From Acidimicrobiaceae bacterium (lineage in GTDB: Bacteria > Actinomycetota > Acidimicrobiia > Acidimicrobiales > Bog-793): a stretch of 5,903 nt of DNA. Each line of letters begins with the position of its first letter. Position 1 is the first letter of the stretch. Location: NCBI GenBank assembly GCA_027459565.1, contig DAIDIA010000006.1, positions 1 through 5,903 on the forward strand, read 5' to 3'. Below the pieces are notes generated by a model that saw only the letters and a list, made by a program, of their open reading frames with translations, searched no databases and was not told where the DNA came from. The position numbers and the translations under genes were made by a program. Below are positions 1 to 5,807 of the stretch, one piece after another.

Positions 1-283
1 GCGAGTACGACGAATCAAACACCTTCCCGCGCCAGATCTCTCCAAGGTAGTTGACGACCACAAGGTCCTTCGCGTGGACGACCGGTCCGTCACCCTTGTG
101 AAGAACGCGAACCACGAGGTCGTTCGGTGCGGCGACCTTGGGAAAGACGATGCGCGGGGCCTGATCAAATGGTCCTGAAACGGTGGGGATCTGTACCGTT
201 GTTGCGAAGGTGGCAGTCGCCATCGCACCGGCGAGCCCGGCTGCAATCAAGAGGGAGCTGAAAAGGGAGATGATACGACGCAC
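1..283 (-). CDS. Exported FKBP-type peptidyl-prolyl cis-trans isomerase, N-terminal part (cut by window edge)
   Basis: I translated this gene by hand from a GTG at 283-281, giving 94 residues before the window ends. The start fits a GAGG Shine-Dalgarno 5 nt upstream, and the product then begins with a signal peptide: RR at residues 2-3, a hydrophobic stretch at about 4-20 and an Ala-rich cleavage region near 22-28. No lipobox Cys is visible. A linker (about 30-55) precedes the start of an FKBP fold: VLHKGDGPVV (60-69), NYLG (78-81) and KVFDSSY (87-93). Y79, F89 and D90 match the conserved Tyr, Phe and Asp of the FKBP12 ligand pocket. Such proteins catalyse proline isomerisation in exported proteins. 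The long linker before the FKBP domain is typical of actinobacterial secreted forms, which may carry a second FKBP domain; that part lies outside the window. It is separated by 172 nt from the cupin gene and probably belongs to a different transcription unit. Family assignment is secure; start and export are likely. Confidence 0.9.
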   Translation of the reverse strand, partial: MRRIISLFSSLLIAAGLAGAMATATFATTVQIPTVSGPFDQAPRIVFPKVAAPNDLVVRVLHKGDGPVVHAKDLVVVNYLGEIWRGKVFDSSYS

Positions 284-308
284 GGTGACCTCATGGTTGA
301 TCGAAGAT

Positions 309-369
309 GTTCTCGCGACAGACTATCGACCGCGAAGCTGTCATTTAGCTGAGAACTTTCCGTGAGTTC
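309..369 (-). repeat. Nested and competing inverted repeats in the FKBP leader
   Basis: The 172-nt gap between the FKBP start and the cupin stop contains GTTCTC (309-314) paired with GAGAAC (351-356). Inside it, GACAG (317-321) pairs with CTGTC (338-342) around a 16-nt loop. The GAACT at 353-357 can instead pair with AGTTC at 365-369, so the two folds exclude each other. The outer structure lies 26-73 nt upstream of the FKBP GTG, where it could act as a leader structure or a protein-binding dyad. There is no T-run, so it is not a classical terminator for the cupin operon. A TTGACG at 409-414 (minus strand) has no good -10 after it. The arms are short, so chance is possible. Confidence 0.3.
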
Positions 370-455
370 ATGGCTCCGGATCAAATTGATTCGCCCGCGA
401 GTCTTCGCCGTCAACGCAGCGAGACCGATCACGCGGGGTGGTGTTGGTGCGTGCG

Positions 456-938
456 TTAGTTCGCCGCGAAGAATTTTCCTTCGGCGGGAACTCCGGGAAC
501 GTGATTGTTCTCTTTCGTCCTCGATGGAAGAGGCGCCCCCGTCGGTCCAACGCGGTCTGAATCGCCAACGAACGACCCGACCCGGTACATCACAAGATTC
601 TCCGTCCCACTGCTCTGGAAGCGGTAGTAGGAACCCTTGGGCAGCAATATGCCAGACATCGGCGAAACGACCTGGATCTCGTCGGCGTTTCGCCCAAGAT
701 GGAACGTCGCCTCACCCTGCAACACAAAGAAGACGTGGTCCTCGTTGAGGTGAGTGTGCGTGGCGTTTTCTCCACCTTCCGCGTAAACCTTGACGCGTGC
801 GGTCATGTCGTCAGACTTTGCCACTACCGAATCGGTTCGGCCCTTTGTGAGGAGCGGTGTTCCCACAAGCGAGAACACCTGCGCCTTCGGATCGGTCAAT
901 GAGAGTTCTGCTGCAGTTGTTACCTGTTCAACGCTCAT
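456..938 (-). CDS. Small single-domain cupin protein
   Basis: This 160-residue protein has one cupin beta-barrel. Cupin motif 1 is at about residues 55-75: GGENATHTH followed by LNED-H-VFFVLQG. It fits G(X)5HXH(X)4E(X)6G except that His stands where the usual metal-binding Glu would be, although a nearby Glu (in LNED) could serve instead. Motif 2 is LLPKGSYYRF, which fits PxG but has Tyr in place of the usual His. The protein may therefore bind metal through only two or three His, or bind none. Small cupins include isomerases, dioxygenases, decarboxylases and ligand sensors; the sequence does not say which. The ATG at 938 is chosen because GAGG lies 6-7 nt upstream; a TTG two codons earlier (944) would overlap that ribosome site. 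It follows the amidohydrolase by 50 nt on the same strand, so the two are probably co-transcribed and may act in the same pathway. Confidence 0.88.
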   Translation of the reverse strand: MSVEQVTTAAELSLTDPKAQVFSLVGTPLLTKGRTDSVVAKSDDMTARVKVYAEGGENATHTHLNEDHVFFVLQGEATFHLGRNADEIQVVSPMSGILLPKGSYYRFQSSGTENLVMYRVGSFVGDSDRVGPTGAPLPSRTKENNHVPGVPAEGKFFAAN

Positions 939-988
939 GTGCAACCTCGCTTTCTGTCGGCCATTTTACCTGTTTATGGTGGATATTC

Positions 989-2035
989 CTAGATTCGATG
1001 TATTGGCGGCGCGAGCTCAAGATTGTAGAGCTCTGCAGCCGTTTTATGGAGCAGCCTCTCCCGCGTTGTCACATTGAAATGCGCGAGGTCGCGGGAAATG
1101 ACCTCGCGAGAGTTCGGCCAACTGGTGTTGCCGTGAGGAAAATCGTTCGACCACATGCAGTTGTCCACCCCCCAGCCCGAGGCAATCATTGTCGTGCCCA
1201 CCTTGTCATTGATGAACGAAGCAAAGATCTGCCGATTGAAATATTCGCTCGGCTTGTATTGAATCGGTATCGGGTTGACATCGTGGAAGCGATTCGCGTA
1301 GTAGTCCCACTGCTGCAAGAGCCAGGGGAGCCAACCAATTTCAAACTCAACGAGCACGAGCTTCATCTTTGGATGCCGGTCAAGCACGCCGTAGAATATG
1401 AAATCGAAAAGAATGCGAATAGCATCGTGGAGCTTGAGTTCAACGCTTCCGCGGTAATGTTCGACACCTTTTGGCCGAGCCATCTTGGTGTAGCTGAACC
1501 CGGTCAGGATGTGAAGATTGATCGGCATCTCCATCTCCGCAGCCGCCGCCCAAAATGGCTCGTAGTGATCTGACGTGTATTCGATTCCCGAAGGGGGGAT
1601 GTGCCACGTCTGCGCACCCTTGAGGCCCATCGCCTTGCAGCGCCCCAGTTCAGCAATTGCATGATCGATGTTGTAAGTCGAGATGCAGGGAATTCCCACG
1701 AGCCTGCCTGGAGTCGCCTCACTGTATTCGGCGATCCAGTCGTTGTAGACCCGGAAACACGCCTCCTGAAGTGCCGGGTCTTCAATCCCGTACTGCAAGA
1801 GGGCATAGGTGGGGAAGAGGACTTCCATCGAGACGCCGTCGCGTTTCATGGCCGCTAGCCGATCACGCGGATCGGTTGCCCCCGGCTTGTCCTCGCGACG
1901 AATCGGAAGTTGTGGCGCCCGGTCCCGGAGCTTTGCTGGCAGTCGTGACGACCAGAGATCCGTCGGTTCGAGGACGTGCGAATCAGACGAGATGAGGTAG
2001 TCAGGCTCGATTTCTACGGGATCAGAGGCTGCCAT
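989..2035 (-). CDS. Amidohydrolase-2 family metal-dependent hydrolase/decarboxylase
   Basis: This 348-residue protein has the usual full length for the amidohydrolase-2 (PF04909) TIM-barrel family, which includes ACMS decarboxylase, gamma-resorcylate decarboxylase and related C-C bond lyases or hydrolases. Visible motifs are SSDSHVLEP at 16-24 (D18 and H20, strand-1 metal site), PINLH at 171-175 (H175), DRHPKMKL at 219-226 and MWSNDFPH at 294-301 (D298, the conserved Asp). H175 and D298 are 123 residues apart, as I recall for the equivalent ligands of gamma-resorcylate decarboxylase. Where known decarboxylases have an active-site His after the strand following the HP.lk segment, this protein has LVEFEIGWLP (E230), so the chemistry may differ. 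The ATG at 2035 follows AAAGG with a 7-nt gap. There is no signal peptide, so the protein is cytoplasmic. It heads a two-gene unit with the cupin and is divergent from the HAD/CoA-transferase side. Family is certain; reaction and substrate are unknown. Confidence 0.93.
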   Translation of the reverse strand: MAASDPVEIEPDYLISSDSHVLEPTDLWSSRLPAKLRDRAPQLPIRREDKPGATDPRDRLAAMKRDGVSMEVLFPTYALLQYGIEDPALQEACFRVYNDWIAEYSEATPGRLVGIPCISTYNIDHAIAELGRCKAMGLKGAQTWHIPPSGIEYTSDHYEPFWAAAAEMEMPINLHILTGFSYTKMARPKGVEHYRGSVELKLHDAIRILFDFIFYGVLDRHPKMKLVLVEFEIGWLPWLLQQWDYYANRFHDVNPIPIQYKPSEYFNRQIFASFINDKVGTTMIASGWGVDNCMWSNDFPHGNTSWPNSREVISRDLAHFNVTTRERLLHKTAAELYNLELAPPIHRI

Positions 2036-2082
2036 TCACTACCTTTCGAACGCCGCGGTGAAGAAACGCAACAACTCACCTG

Positions 2083-2106
2083 CCGGGGGGTCGATGCCCC
2101 GCCCGG
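2083..2106 (-). promoter_or_regulatory. GC-rich hairpin in the amidohydrolase leader
   Basis: CCGGG (2083-2087) pairs with CCCGG (2102-2106), and GGG pairs with CCC inside it, with one bulged base and a loop of about 7 nt centred on TCGAT. In the minus-strand transcript it would lie between the predicted promoter (2129-2158) and the ribosome site, ending 47 nt before the start codon. No T-run follows on either strand, so a standard intrinsic terminator is unlikely. It may be an attenuator-like stem, an mRNA-stabilising stem or an operator dyad. Confidence 0.35.
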
Positions 2107-2128
2107 TAAATACTTCGTTACCCTAAGA

Positions 2129-2158
2129 AACCTACTGGAGACGTCGCAAGACGGTCAA
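2129..2158 (-). promoter_or_regulatory. Putative housekeeping-type promoter for the amidohydrolase-cupin unit
   Basis: Read on the minus strand, TTGACC (2158-2153) is followed by an 18-nt spacer and TAGGTT (2134-2129). This fits a TTGACn -35 and an actinobacterial TAnnnT -10. Transcription would start near 2122 and leave a leader of about 87 nt before the ATG at 2035. The same -10 hexamer occurs in the promoter at 3984-4012. Confidence 0.45.
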
Positions 2159-2214
2159 GCGGCGGGTAGTTTCGCTAGCCGGAGACGGTGAGACTTGATT
2201 CGATTGGGAACTCT

Positions 2215-2230
2215 GACCCTGCTCCGGGTC
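2215..2230 (+). repeat. Short perfect hairpin upstream of the HAD gene
   Basis: GACCC (2215-2219) and GGGTC (2226-2230) form a perfect 5-bp stem with a 6-nt loop. A direct repeat CCGTTG (2230-2235 and 2239-2244, period 9) lies next to it. Together they sit just before the start region of the HAD gene, where they could be a leader stem or a small operator. They are short enough to be chance. Confidence 0.22.
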
Positions 2231-2263
2231 CGTTGAGACCGTTGGATGGGAAAATTACTGCAT

Positions 2264-2950
2264 ATGACACAACTCGTCCTCTGGGACATCGATGGAACCT
2301 TGGTGCATGCGGGAAACGTCGCGGGAGAGATTTTCAATCAAACCATCGAGCGCGTCACGGGCTCGAGGCCGACGGTGCAGGTTCGCATGAGCGGCAAAAC
2401 CGATCCTCAGATCACCCGGGAATATCTGGAGTTGATGAAGATCAAAGATATCGAGTCCGCGCTGGAGGAGATATTGCAGACGCTTCCGGTTGATCTCGAG
2501 CGACAGCAGCATTTGATTCGCGAACAGGGTTGGGTGCTACCCGGTATCCACAGTGCGCTTGATGGAGTCGAGGCACTTGAGGGCGTGGAACAGACGCTCC
2601 TTACCGGAAACCTTGAAAAGAATGCACGGATAAAGCTGAAAGCATTCGATCTCGATCATCGATTCGATTTTGCGGTTGGTGCCTACGGAAGCGATCATCA
2701 CGACCGAAGGGAACTGGTTCCTGTCGCGCTCGAGCGATATCGACGTCTTCGAGCAAGGGTAATCCCACCGCATGAGGTGCTTGTTATCGGCGACTCACCC
2801 AACGATCTCGCCTGCGCTCGTGCTGGAGGTGCGCGGTGTCTGCTGGTCGCGACGGGACGGACGACCTTCGACGAGTTGCGTGAGCTCCAGCCGGACTTTG
2901 TCATGGCCAATCTGGAGGACACGTCCGCATTCCTCGAGACTTTGCTGTAG
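2264..2950 (+). CDS. HAD-superfamily phosphatase (phosphoglycolate phosphatase-like)
   Basis: This cytoplasmic protein is 228 residues from the ATG at 2264, a usual length for a subclass I HAD hydrolase with an alpha-helical cap. All four HAD motifs are present: motif I WDIDGTL at 7-13 (nucleophile D8, acid/base D10), motif II LLTGN at 112-116 (T114), motif III Lys within KNARIKLK at about 119-126, and motif IV VIGDSPNDLACA at 174-185 (D177 and D181, Mg2+ binding). The region between motifs I and II (about 15-95) is the cap. The family dephosphorylates small phospho-metabolites through an aspartyl-phosphate; phosphoglycolate is possible but cannot be assigned. An in-frame ATG at 2246 would add six residues. 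I prefer 2264 because HAD proteins usually begin a few residues before the DxD strand, but neither start has a strong ribosome site. It is divergent from the amidohydrolase and 195 nt upstream of the bicupin; membership in the catabolic operon is not shown. Confidence 0.93.
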   Translation: MTQLVLWDIDGTLVHAGNVAGEIFNQTIERVTGSRPTVQVRMSGKTDPQITREYLELMKIKDIESALEEILQTLPVDLERQQHLIREQGWVLPGIHSALDGVEALEGVEQTLLTGNLEKNARIKLKAFDLDHRFDFAVGAYGSDHHDRRELVPVALERYRRLRARVIPPHEVLVIGDSPNDLACARAGGARCLLVATGRTTFDELRELQPDFVMANLEDTSAFLETLL

Positions 2951-3029
2951 CTCCACCGCGAATTCCTTGCCGAGTAGCTCGCCTGCCAGAGTTTGGAGAG
3001 TCACGGACGAGGATGTACCCAAGAGAGCG

Positions 3030-3047
3030 AAATTTCCAGGCAAATTT
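3030..3047 (+). repeat. AAATTT-N6-AAATTT symmetric AT-rich element
   Basis: Two copies of the self-complementary hexamer AAATTT (3030-3035 and 3042-3047) flank CCAGGC. The copies are 12 bp apart, a little over one helical turn, so they would lie on nearly the same DNA face. The element stands out in a GC-rich 195-nt gap between the HAD and bicupin genes, about 100 nt before the bicupin start. It could be an operator or an upstream AT element. No convincing terminator is seen after the HAD gene. A GATAAT at 3115-3120 is a possible -10 for the bicupin but lacks a good -35. Confidence 0.3.
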
Positions 3048-3145
3048 ACGCACGTGGGCCAAGCTCCAAGGCAAGATTTGATCTATCGAGGTCAAGGGAG
3101 ACAACAAGGCACCGGATAATCGAAGTCATCGACCTGGGAGGAGAG

Positions 3146-3889
3146 ATGTCGTTCGTGATGGTTGCAAAGGAGGAGGCCACGTTGCACCGTGCTGTGGACT
3201 CCAGCGACGCCGAACCAAACGCGCTCGATTACTTTGGTGGTTCATCAGGTCGGGAGCCTGGACCTGAGGCATTCTTGCTTGACCAGTGGCAGGGGCTTCC
3301 AGGCGCTCACTTCTATCCGGTCGACCAGTTCCAACTTATGCTCGGCGCATCTGGTCCGGGTCATGATCGTCACGACGTTGCACCGCGCCTACTTCATTAC
3401 GTTGACGCCTTTACCTCGCACCTTCTCCTTCCCGGTGACAGCCCTCCGCTCTGGCTCTATACCCTCCGAGCAGAGGCGGCTCCTCCTGTCTCGCTGTTTC
3501 CAACCGATACCAATGACACGAGTCTTCTCGGAGGGCGCAATATCGTGGTCGATGTCGTCGAGGTGAGGTCAATACACATCTACGGCATCCGTGGAGTCCA
3601 TACCAGCACGCTCATTCCGGAGGAGGAGGACGGCCTGCGTGCGGAGCGTGTCGTCGCGGATTCCGGCGCCGAAATCGGACTGCCAAGTACCTTTGGCACG
3701 AGTGGCCAGTTCGTCTTTGTCAGTCGGGGTTCGATCCTGCACGAAAAGCGGGAGTTCGAGTTTGCATCTCTCGGCTGGATGAGTCCTGGTGAGTCGGGCC
3801 GAGAGATCTCCGCAGGTCGCGATGGCGCTGAATGTCTTGTCCTGCGTTTTCCCTATCCACCGAACCGATCTGTCCGTCTCGCCTCTTGA
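3146..3889 (+). CDS. Two-domain cupin-like (bicupin) protein of unknown function
   Basis: This 247-residue protein starts at the ATG preceded by GGGAGGAG (3136-3143), the strongest ribosome site in the window; the frame stays open upstream but that extension looks non-coding. The N-terminal half has a cupin-like strand pair, AHFYPVDQFQLMLGASG at 54-70 (H55, D60, conserved-looking DQF), then LHYVDAFTSHLL at 83-94 (H84, H92) and LWLYTLRAE at 102-110. The C-terminal half repeats the pattern in weaker form: GTSGQFVFVSRGS (184-196), a shorter LGWMSPGE turn, and GAECLVLRFP (227-236). The classic HxH of motif 1 is reduced to HxY in the first half and absent in the second, so any metal site is reduced. 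There is no signal peptide or membrane segment. I recognise the fold but no named family member. Its position before an acyl-CoA operon hints at a role in the same pathway, as an enzyme or ligand-binding protein; this is inference. Confidence 0.8.
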   Translation: MSFVMVAKEEATLHRAVDSSDAEPNALDYFGGSSGREPGPEAFLLDQWQGLPGAHFYPVDQFQLMLGASGPGHDRHDVAPRLLHYVDAFTSHLLLPGDSPPLWLYTLRAEAAPPVSLFPTDTNDTSLLGGRNIVVDVVEVRSIHIYGIRGVHTSTLIPEEEDGLRAERVVADSGAEIGLPSTFGTSGQFVFVSRGSILHEKREFEFASLGWMSPGESGREISAGRDGAECLVLRFPYPPNRSVRLAS

Positions 3890-3898
3890 TCAGATCGG
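3865..3898 (+). terminator. Candidate stem-loop at the end of the bicupin gene
   Basis: CCGATCTG (3865-3872) and CAGATCGG (3891-3898) form a perfect 8-bp inverted repeat with an 18-nt loop that spans the TGA stop (3887-3889). A second small hairpin follows, AACTC-CGA-GAGTT (3910-3922), itself inside GCAAC/GTTGC (3901-3924). No T-run follows, so an E. coli-style terminator is not supported. Tandem stems without a U-tract have been proposed as terminators in actinobacteria. It may also stabilise the 3' end of the mRNA. Confidence 0.35.
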
Positions 3899-3983
3899 AC
3901 GCAACCCCGAACTCCGAGAGTTGCCTTCCCACGGGATTCTCTGCGTCTTTCCATCTTCGGCCGCGCACGCGATGGAGAGAAAA

Positions 3984-4012
3984 TTGACAGATCTGCCCCT
4001 GCTCTCTAGGTT
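3984..4012 (+). promoter_or_regulatory. Strong sigma-70-type promoter for the DUF35/CoA-transferase/thiolase operon
   Basis: A perfect TTGACA -35 (3984-3989) is followed by an ideal 17-nt spacer and TAGGTT (4007-4012), which fits the TAnnnT -10. It lies in the 230-nt non-coding gap after the bicupin gene. A start near 4019 would give a leader of about 100 nt before the DUF35 start. The leader holds two copies of GCGTAC (4013-4018 and 4041-4046, 28 nt apart) that could bind a regulator. The match suggests this operon can be transcribed independently of the bicupin. Confidence 0.55.
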
Positions 4013-4109
4013 GCGTACGGACGATTTTGTGGCCGGAATCGCGTACCGTTGCCGGTCTTCGGATCGCATGAGCCTTCGTTTGTGTTTCTGGTTTGAGCAA
4101 GTCGTGACT

Positions 4110-4114
4110 GGGGG
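4110..4114 (+). promoter_or_regulatory. Ribosome binding site supporting the TTG start of the DUF35 gene
   Basis: GGGGG followed by ATGAG places a purine-rich site 5 nt before TTG at 4120. The in-frame ATG at 4135 is about 20 nt away and has only a weak GGA nearby, so the TTG is slightly favoured. The ATG at 4115 within this site is out of frame. Confidence 0.4.
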
Positions 4115-4119
4115 ATGAG

Positions 4120-4566
4120 TTGGACGAAAACCCAATGGAATCTCGGACTATCGCATCCCGGCCGACGCGTCCGCATCCGGTCATTACGCCCGAGACCGCT
4201 CCATTCTGGCGATCGGTCCATGAGCACCGGCTGTCGCTTCCAAGGTGCAGCGTCTGTTCGGGGTACTTCTTTCCGCCATCGCCATTTTGTCCACGGTGCT
4301 GGAGTGGTTCGGTCCTCTGGAGTCCCGTCAGCGGCACCGGAATCATTCACTCGTTTGTTATCTTCCGAAGGCTCTACGACCCTTCGTTTTCCGACCTCCT
4401 GCCCTACAGCGTCGCGCTCGTCGAACTTGACGAGGGCCCCCGACTGCTGAGTCGAATCACCGGCCCAATTGAGGCTTGTGTCGGAGCACGGGTCGAGGTT
4501 GTCTACGAGGAGCTTGACGACGAGACGACGCTTCCGCTCTTTCGGGTTACCGGGAGTGCCTCATGA
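4120..4566 (+). CDS. DUF35 zinc-ribbon/OB-fold protein, thiolase partner
   Basis: This 148-residue protein has the standard size and order of the DUF35 (OB-fold nucleic-acid-binding-like, acyl-CoA-associated) family. A lead-in helix carries the hallmark ITPETAPFW (22-30). A rubredoxin-like zinc ribbon follows with CSVC (43-46) and CPRC (57-60). The OB fold contains WSPVSGTGIIHSF (67-79), YSVALVELDEGPRLLSRI (96-113) and an LPLFRV end (138-143). DUF35 proteins form complexes with thiolase-like enzymes or acyl-CoA aldolases, for example the Ltp2 retro-aldolase of steroid side-chain breakdown and BbsA/BbsB of benzylsuccinate oxidation, where they help bind the CoA substrate. The partner here is almost surely the thiolase starting at 5804. 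The stop overlaps the CoA-transferase start (ATGA), which indicates translational coupling. The TTG start is chosen by its ribosome site; ATG at 4135 (143 residues) is the alternative. Confidence 0.92.
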   Translation: MDENPMESRTIASRPTRPHPVITPETAPFWRSVHEHRLSLPRCSVCSGYFFPPSPFCPRCWSGSVLWSPVSGTGIIHSFVIFRRLYDPSFSDLLPYSVALVELDEGPRLLSRITGPIEACVGARVEVVYEELDDETTLPLFRVTGSAS

Positions 4567-5807
4567 CCCAAGAGATCTCCCCGGAACCTTCTCGCGCGAA
4601 GAGTCAGAAGGCGATGAGCGGCATTCGAGTCGTCGAGGTTGGGCGGTTCGTCACCGGGCCCGAAGCGGGCGTGCTTCTCGCGGATCTCGGTGCCGACGTC
4701 ATCAAGGTGGAATCCGTCGACACCGGTGATCCGTTTCGCCAATGGGGCGCCGGGGGCTACGCGCCAAACTTCTGCTCGCTGAACCGCAACAAACGCAGCT
4801 TGGCACTGAACTTCGCGAAGCCCGAGGGTCTCGAGGTGCTGCTCCGCCTTCTGCAATCTGCCGACGTCGTGATCGAGAACTTCCGCCCGGGCCAGACAGA
4901 TCGCTGGGGTTGGGGCTACGAGACGGTACGAGGTCTCAATCCCCGGATCGTCTACTGCTCAATCTCCGGATTTGGGCAGACCGGACCGTATCGTGATCGG
5001 CCGGGTTACGACACGATTGGTCAGGCGATGTCGGGGCTCTTGAGTGTGCTGACCGAACTCGACGATCCAGAGCCAATGGGCATCTCGCTCTCCGATCATC
5101 TGACGGGGATCTATGCCGCCTATGGAATCATGGGTGCGCTCTTCGCACGAGAGCGCACAGGATTCGGGCAGAGGGTCGACACGTCTCTCTTGCAGTCAAC
5201 CGTTGCATTTATGAGCGAGAACATTGCGACCTACTACTCGACGGGTGACATCCCCACGCAAAAGCGCAGGGCACGGGGCGCCGGAGTCTGGGCATTTGTC
5301 GCCGGTGATGATCTTCCTTTCGTCATCCATCTCTCCTCGCCTCCCAAGTTTTGGGAGAGCCTTGCATCGACGGTGGGTCATCCCGAATGGGTAAGCGACC
5401 CCCGCTTTCTCGGGCGCGCGGATCGCCGAAAGAATTATGACGTCCTGAAGGATCTGCTGAGCGCCCGATTCAAGGACGGATCTCGTGCTCACTGGCTTGA
5501 GAGGCTGGTGGCGGCAGACGTGCCATGCGCCCCGATCAACACGCTTGAAGAGGTCTTTGAAGATCCACAGATCATGACGTTGCAGATGCATCGAACGGTG
5601 ACCCACCCTGTCAAGGGTGAGGTGCACCTCGCCTCGCCCGGGGTGAATCTCTCCGAGACGCCGCTTGAATGGGAGCTCGCGCCCCCCATGTTGGGCGAGC
5701 ACACCAACGAGGTTCTGGCAGACCTCGGATACGACCGTGATGAGATTGCCGCTCTCTATGCGAAGTCAATCGTCAACGACTCGACCTCTGGAGCCATGGA
5801 GCAATGA
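4563..5807 (+). CDS. Family III (CaiB/BaiF) CoA-transferase
   Basis: This 414-residue protein has the typical length of a family III CoA-transferase, an interlocked dimer that moves CoA between acyl groups through aspartyl-CoA anhydride and thioester intermediates. Visible family motifs: SGIRVVEVGRFVTGPEAG (19-36), LADLGADVIKVE (39-50), GDPFR (55-59), NRNKRSLAL (74-82), DVVIENFRPG (101-110), YCSISGFGQTGPY (131-143) and ERTGFGQRVDTSLL (197-210). D178 in ISLSDHLTG aligns, at the same spacing to the TGxGQ motif, with the catalytic Asp169 of formyl-CoA transferase. The protein is cytoplasmic. The ATG at 4563 overlaps the DUF35 stop and has GGGAG 6 nt upstream; the next Met (residue 18) is close to where shorter homologues begin. 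The stop overlaps the thiolase start. The likely role is activation of a carboxylic acid to its CoA thioester for the neighbouring thiolase/DUF35 pair. Acceptor and donor cannot be read from the sequence. Confidence 0.95.
   Translation: MTQEISPEPSRAKSQKAMSGIRVVEVGRFVTGPEAGVLLADLGADVIKVESVDTGDPFRQWGAGGYAPNFCSLNRNKRSLALNFAKPEGLEVLLRLLQSADVVIENFRPGQTDRWGWGYETVRGLNPRIVYCSISGFGQTGPYRDRPGYDTIGQAMSGLLSVLTELDDPEPMGISLSDHLTGIYAAYGIMGALFARERTGFGQRVDTSLLQSTVAFMSENIATYYSTGDIPTQKRRARGAGVWAFVAGDDLPFVIHLSSPPKFWESLASTVGHPEWVSDPRFLGRADRRKNYDVLKDLLSARFKDGSRAHWLERLVAADVPCAPINTLEEVFEDPQIMTLQMHRTVTHPVKGEVHLASPGVNLSETPLEWELAPPMLGEHTNEVLADLGYDRDEIAALYAKSIVNDSTSGAMEQ

Noticed and set aside
409..414. TTGACG (minus strand) as the -35 of an FKBP promoter
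   Set aside because: No TAnnnT or TATAAT-like hexamer follows at 16-19 nt.
362..748. A 128-codon plus-strand open frame opposite the small cupin
   Set aside because: It is a shadow of the cupin gene, very rich in Arg, Ser and Pro, with no family resemblance.
857..1573. A 238-codon open frame on the plus strand across the amidohydrolase and cupin genes
   Set aside because: It is antisense to two clear family members, its product matches no fold I recognise, and open opposite-strand frames are common in GC-rich genes.
2233..2261. TTGAGA-17-TACTGC as a promoter for the HAD gene
   Set aside because: The -10 lacks the final T, and transcription would begin at or after the chosen start codon.
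2993..3145. A 51-residue N-terminal extension of the bicupin from a TTG
   Set aside because: The extension is low in hydrophobic residues and has no domain features, and a very strong ribosome site sits directly before the ATG at 3146.
3789..4118. A 109-codon plus-strand frame filling the gap between the bicupin and DUF35 genes
   Set aside because: The first third overlaps the bicupin in another frame, no ribosome site supports its start, no domain is recognisable, and a near-ideal promoter lies within it. A degraded gene remnant cannot be fully excluded.
3720..4346. A 208-codon minus-strand open frame across the bicupin end, the gap and the DUF35 start
   Set aside because: It overlaps two well-supported plus-strand genes and the best promoter; its product is rich in Arg, Gln, Ser and Pro with no recognisable motif.
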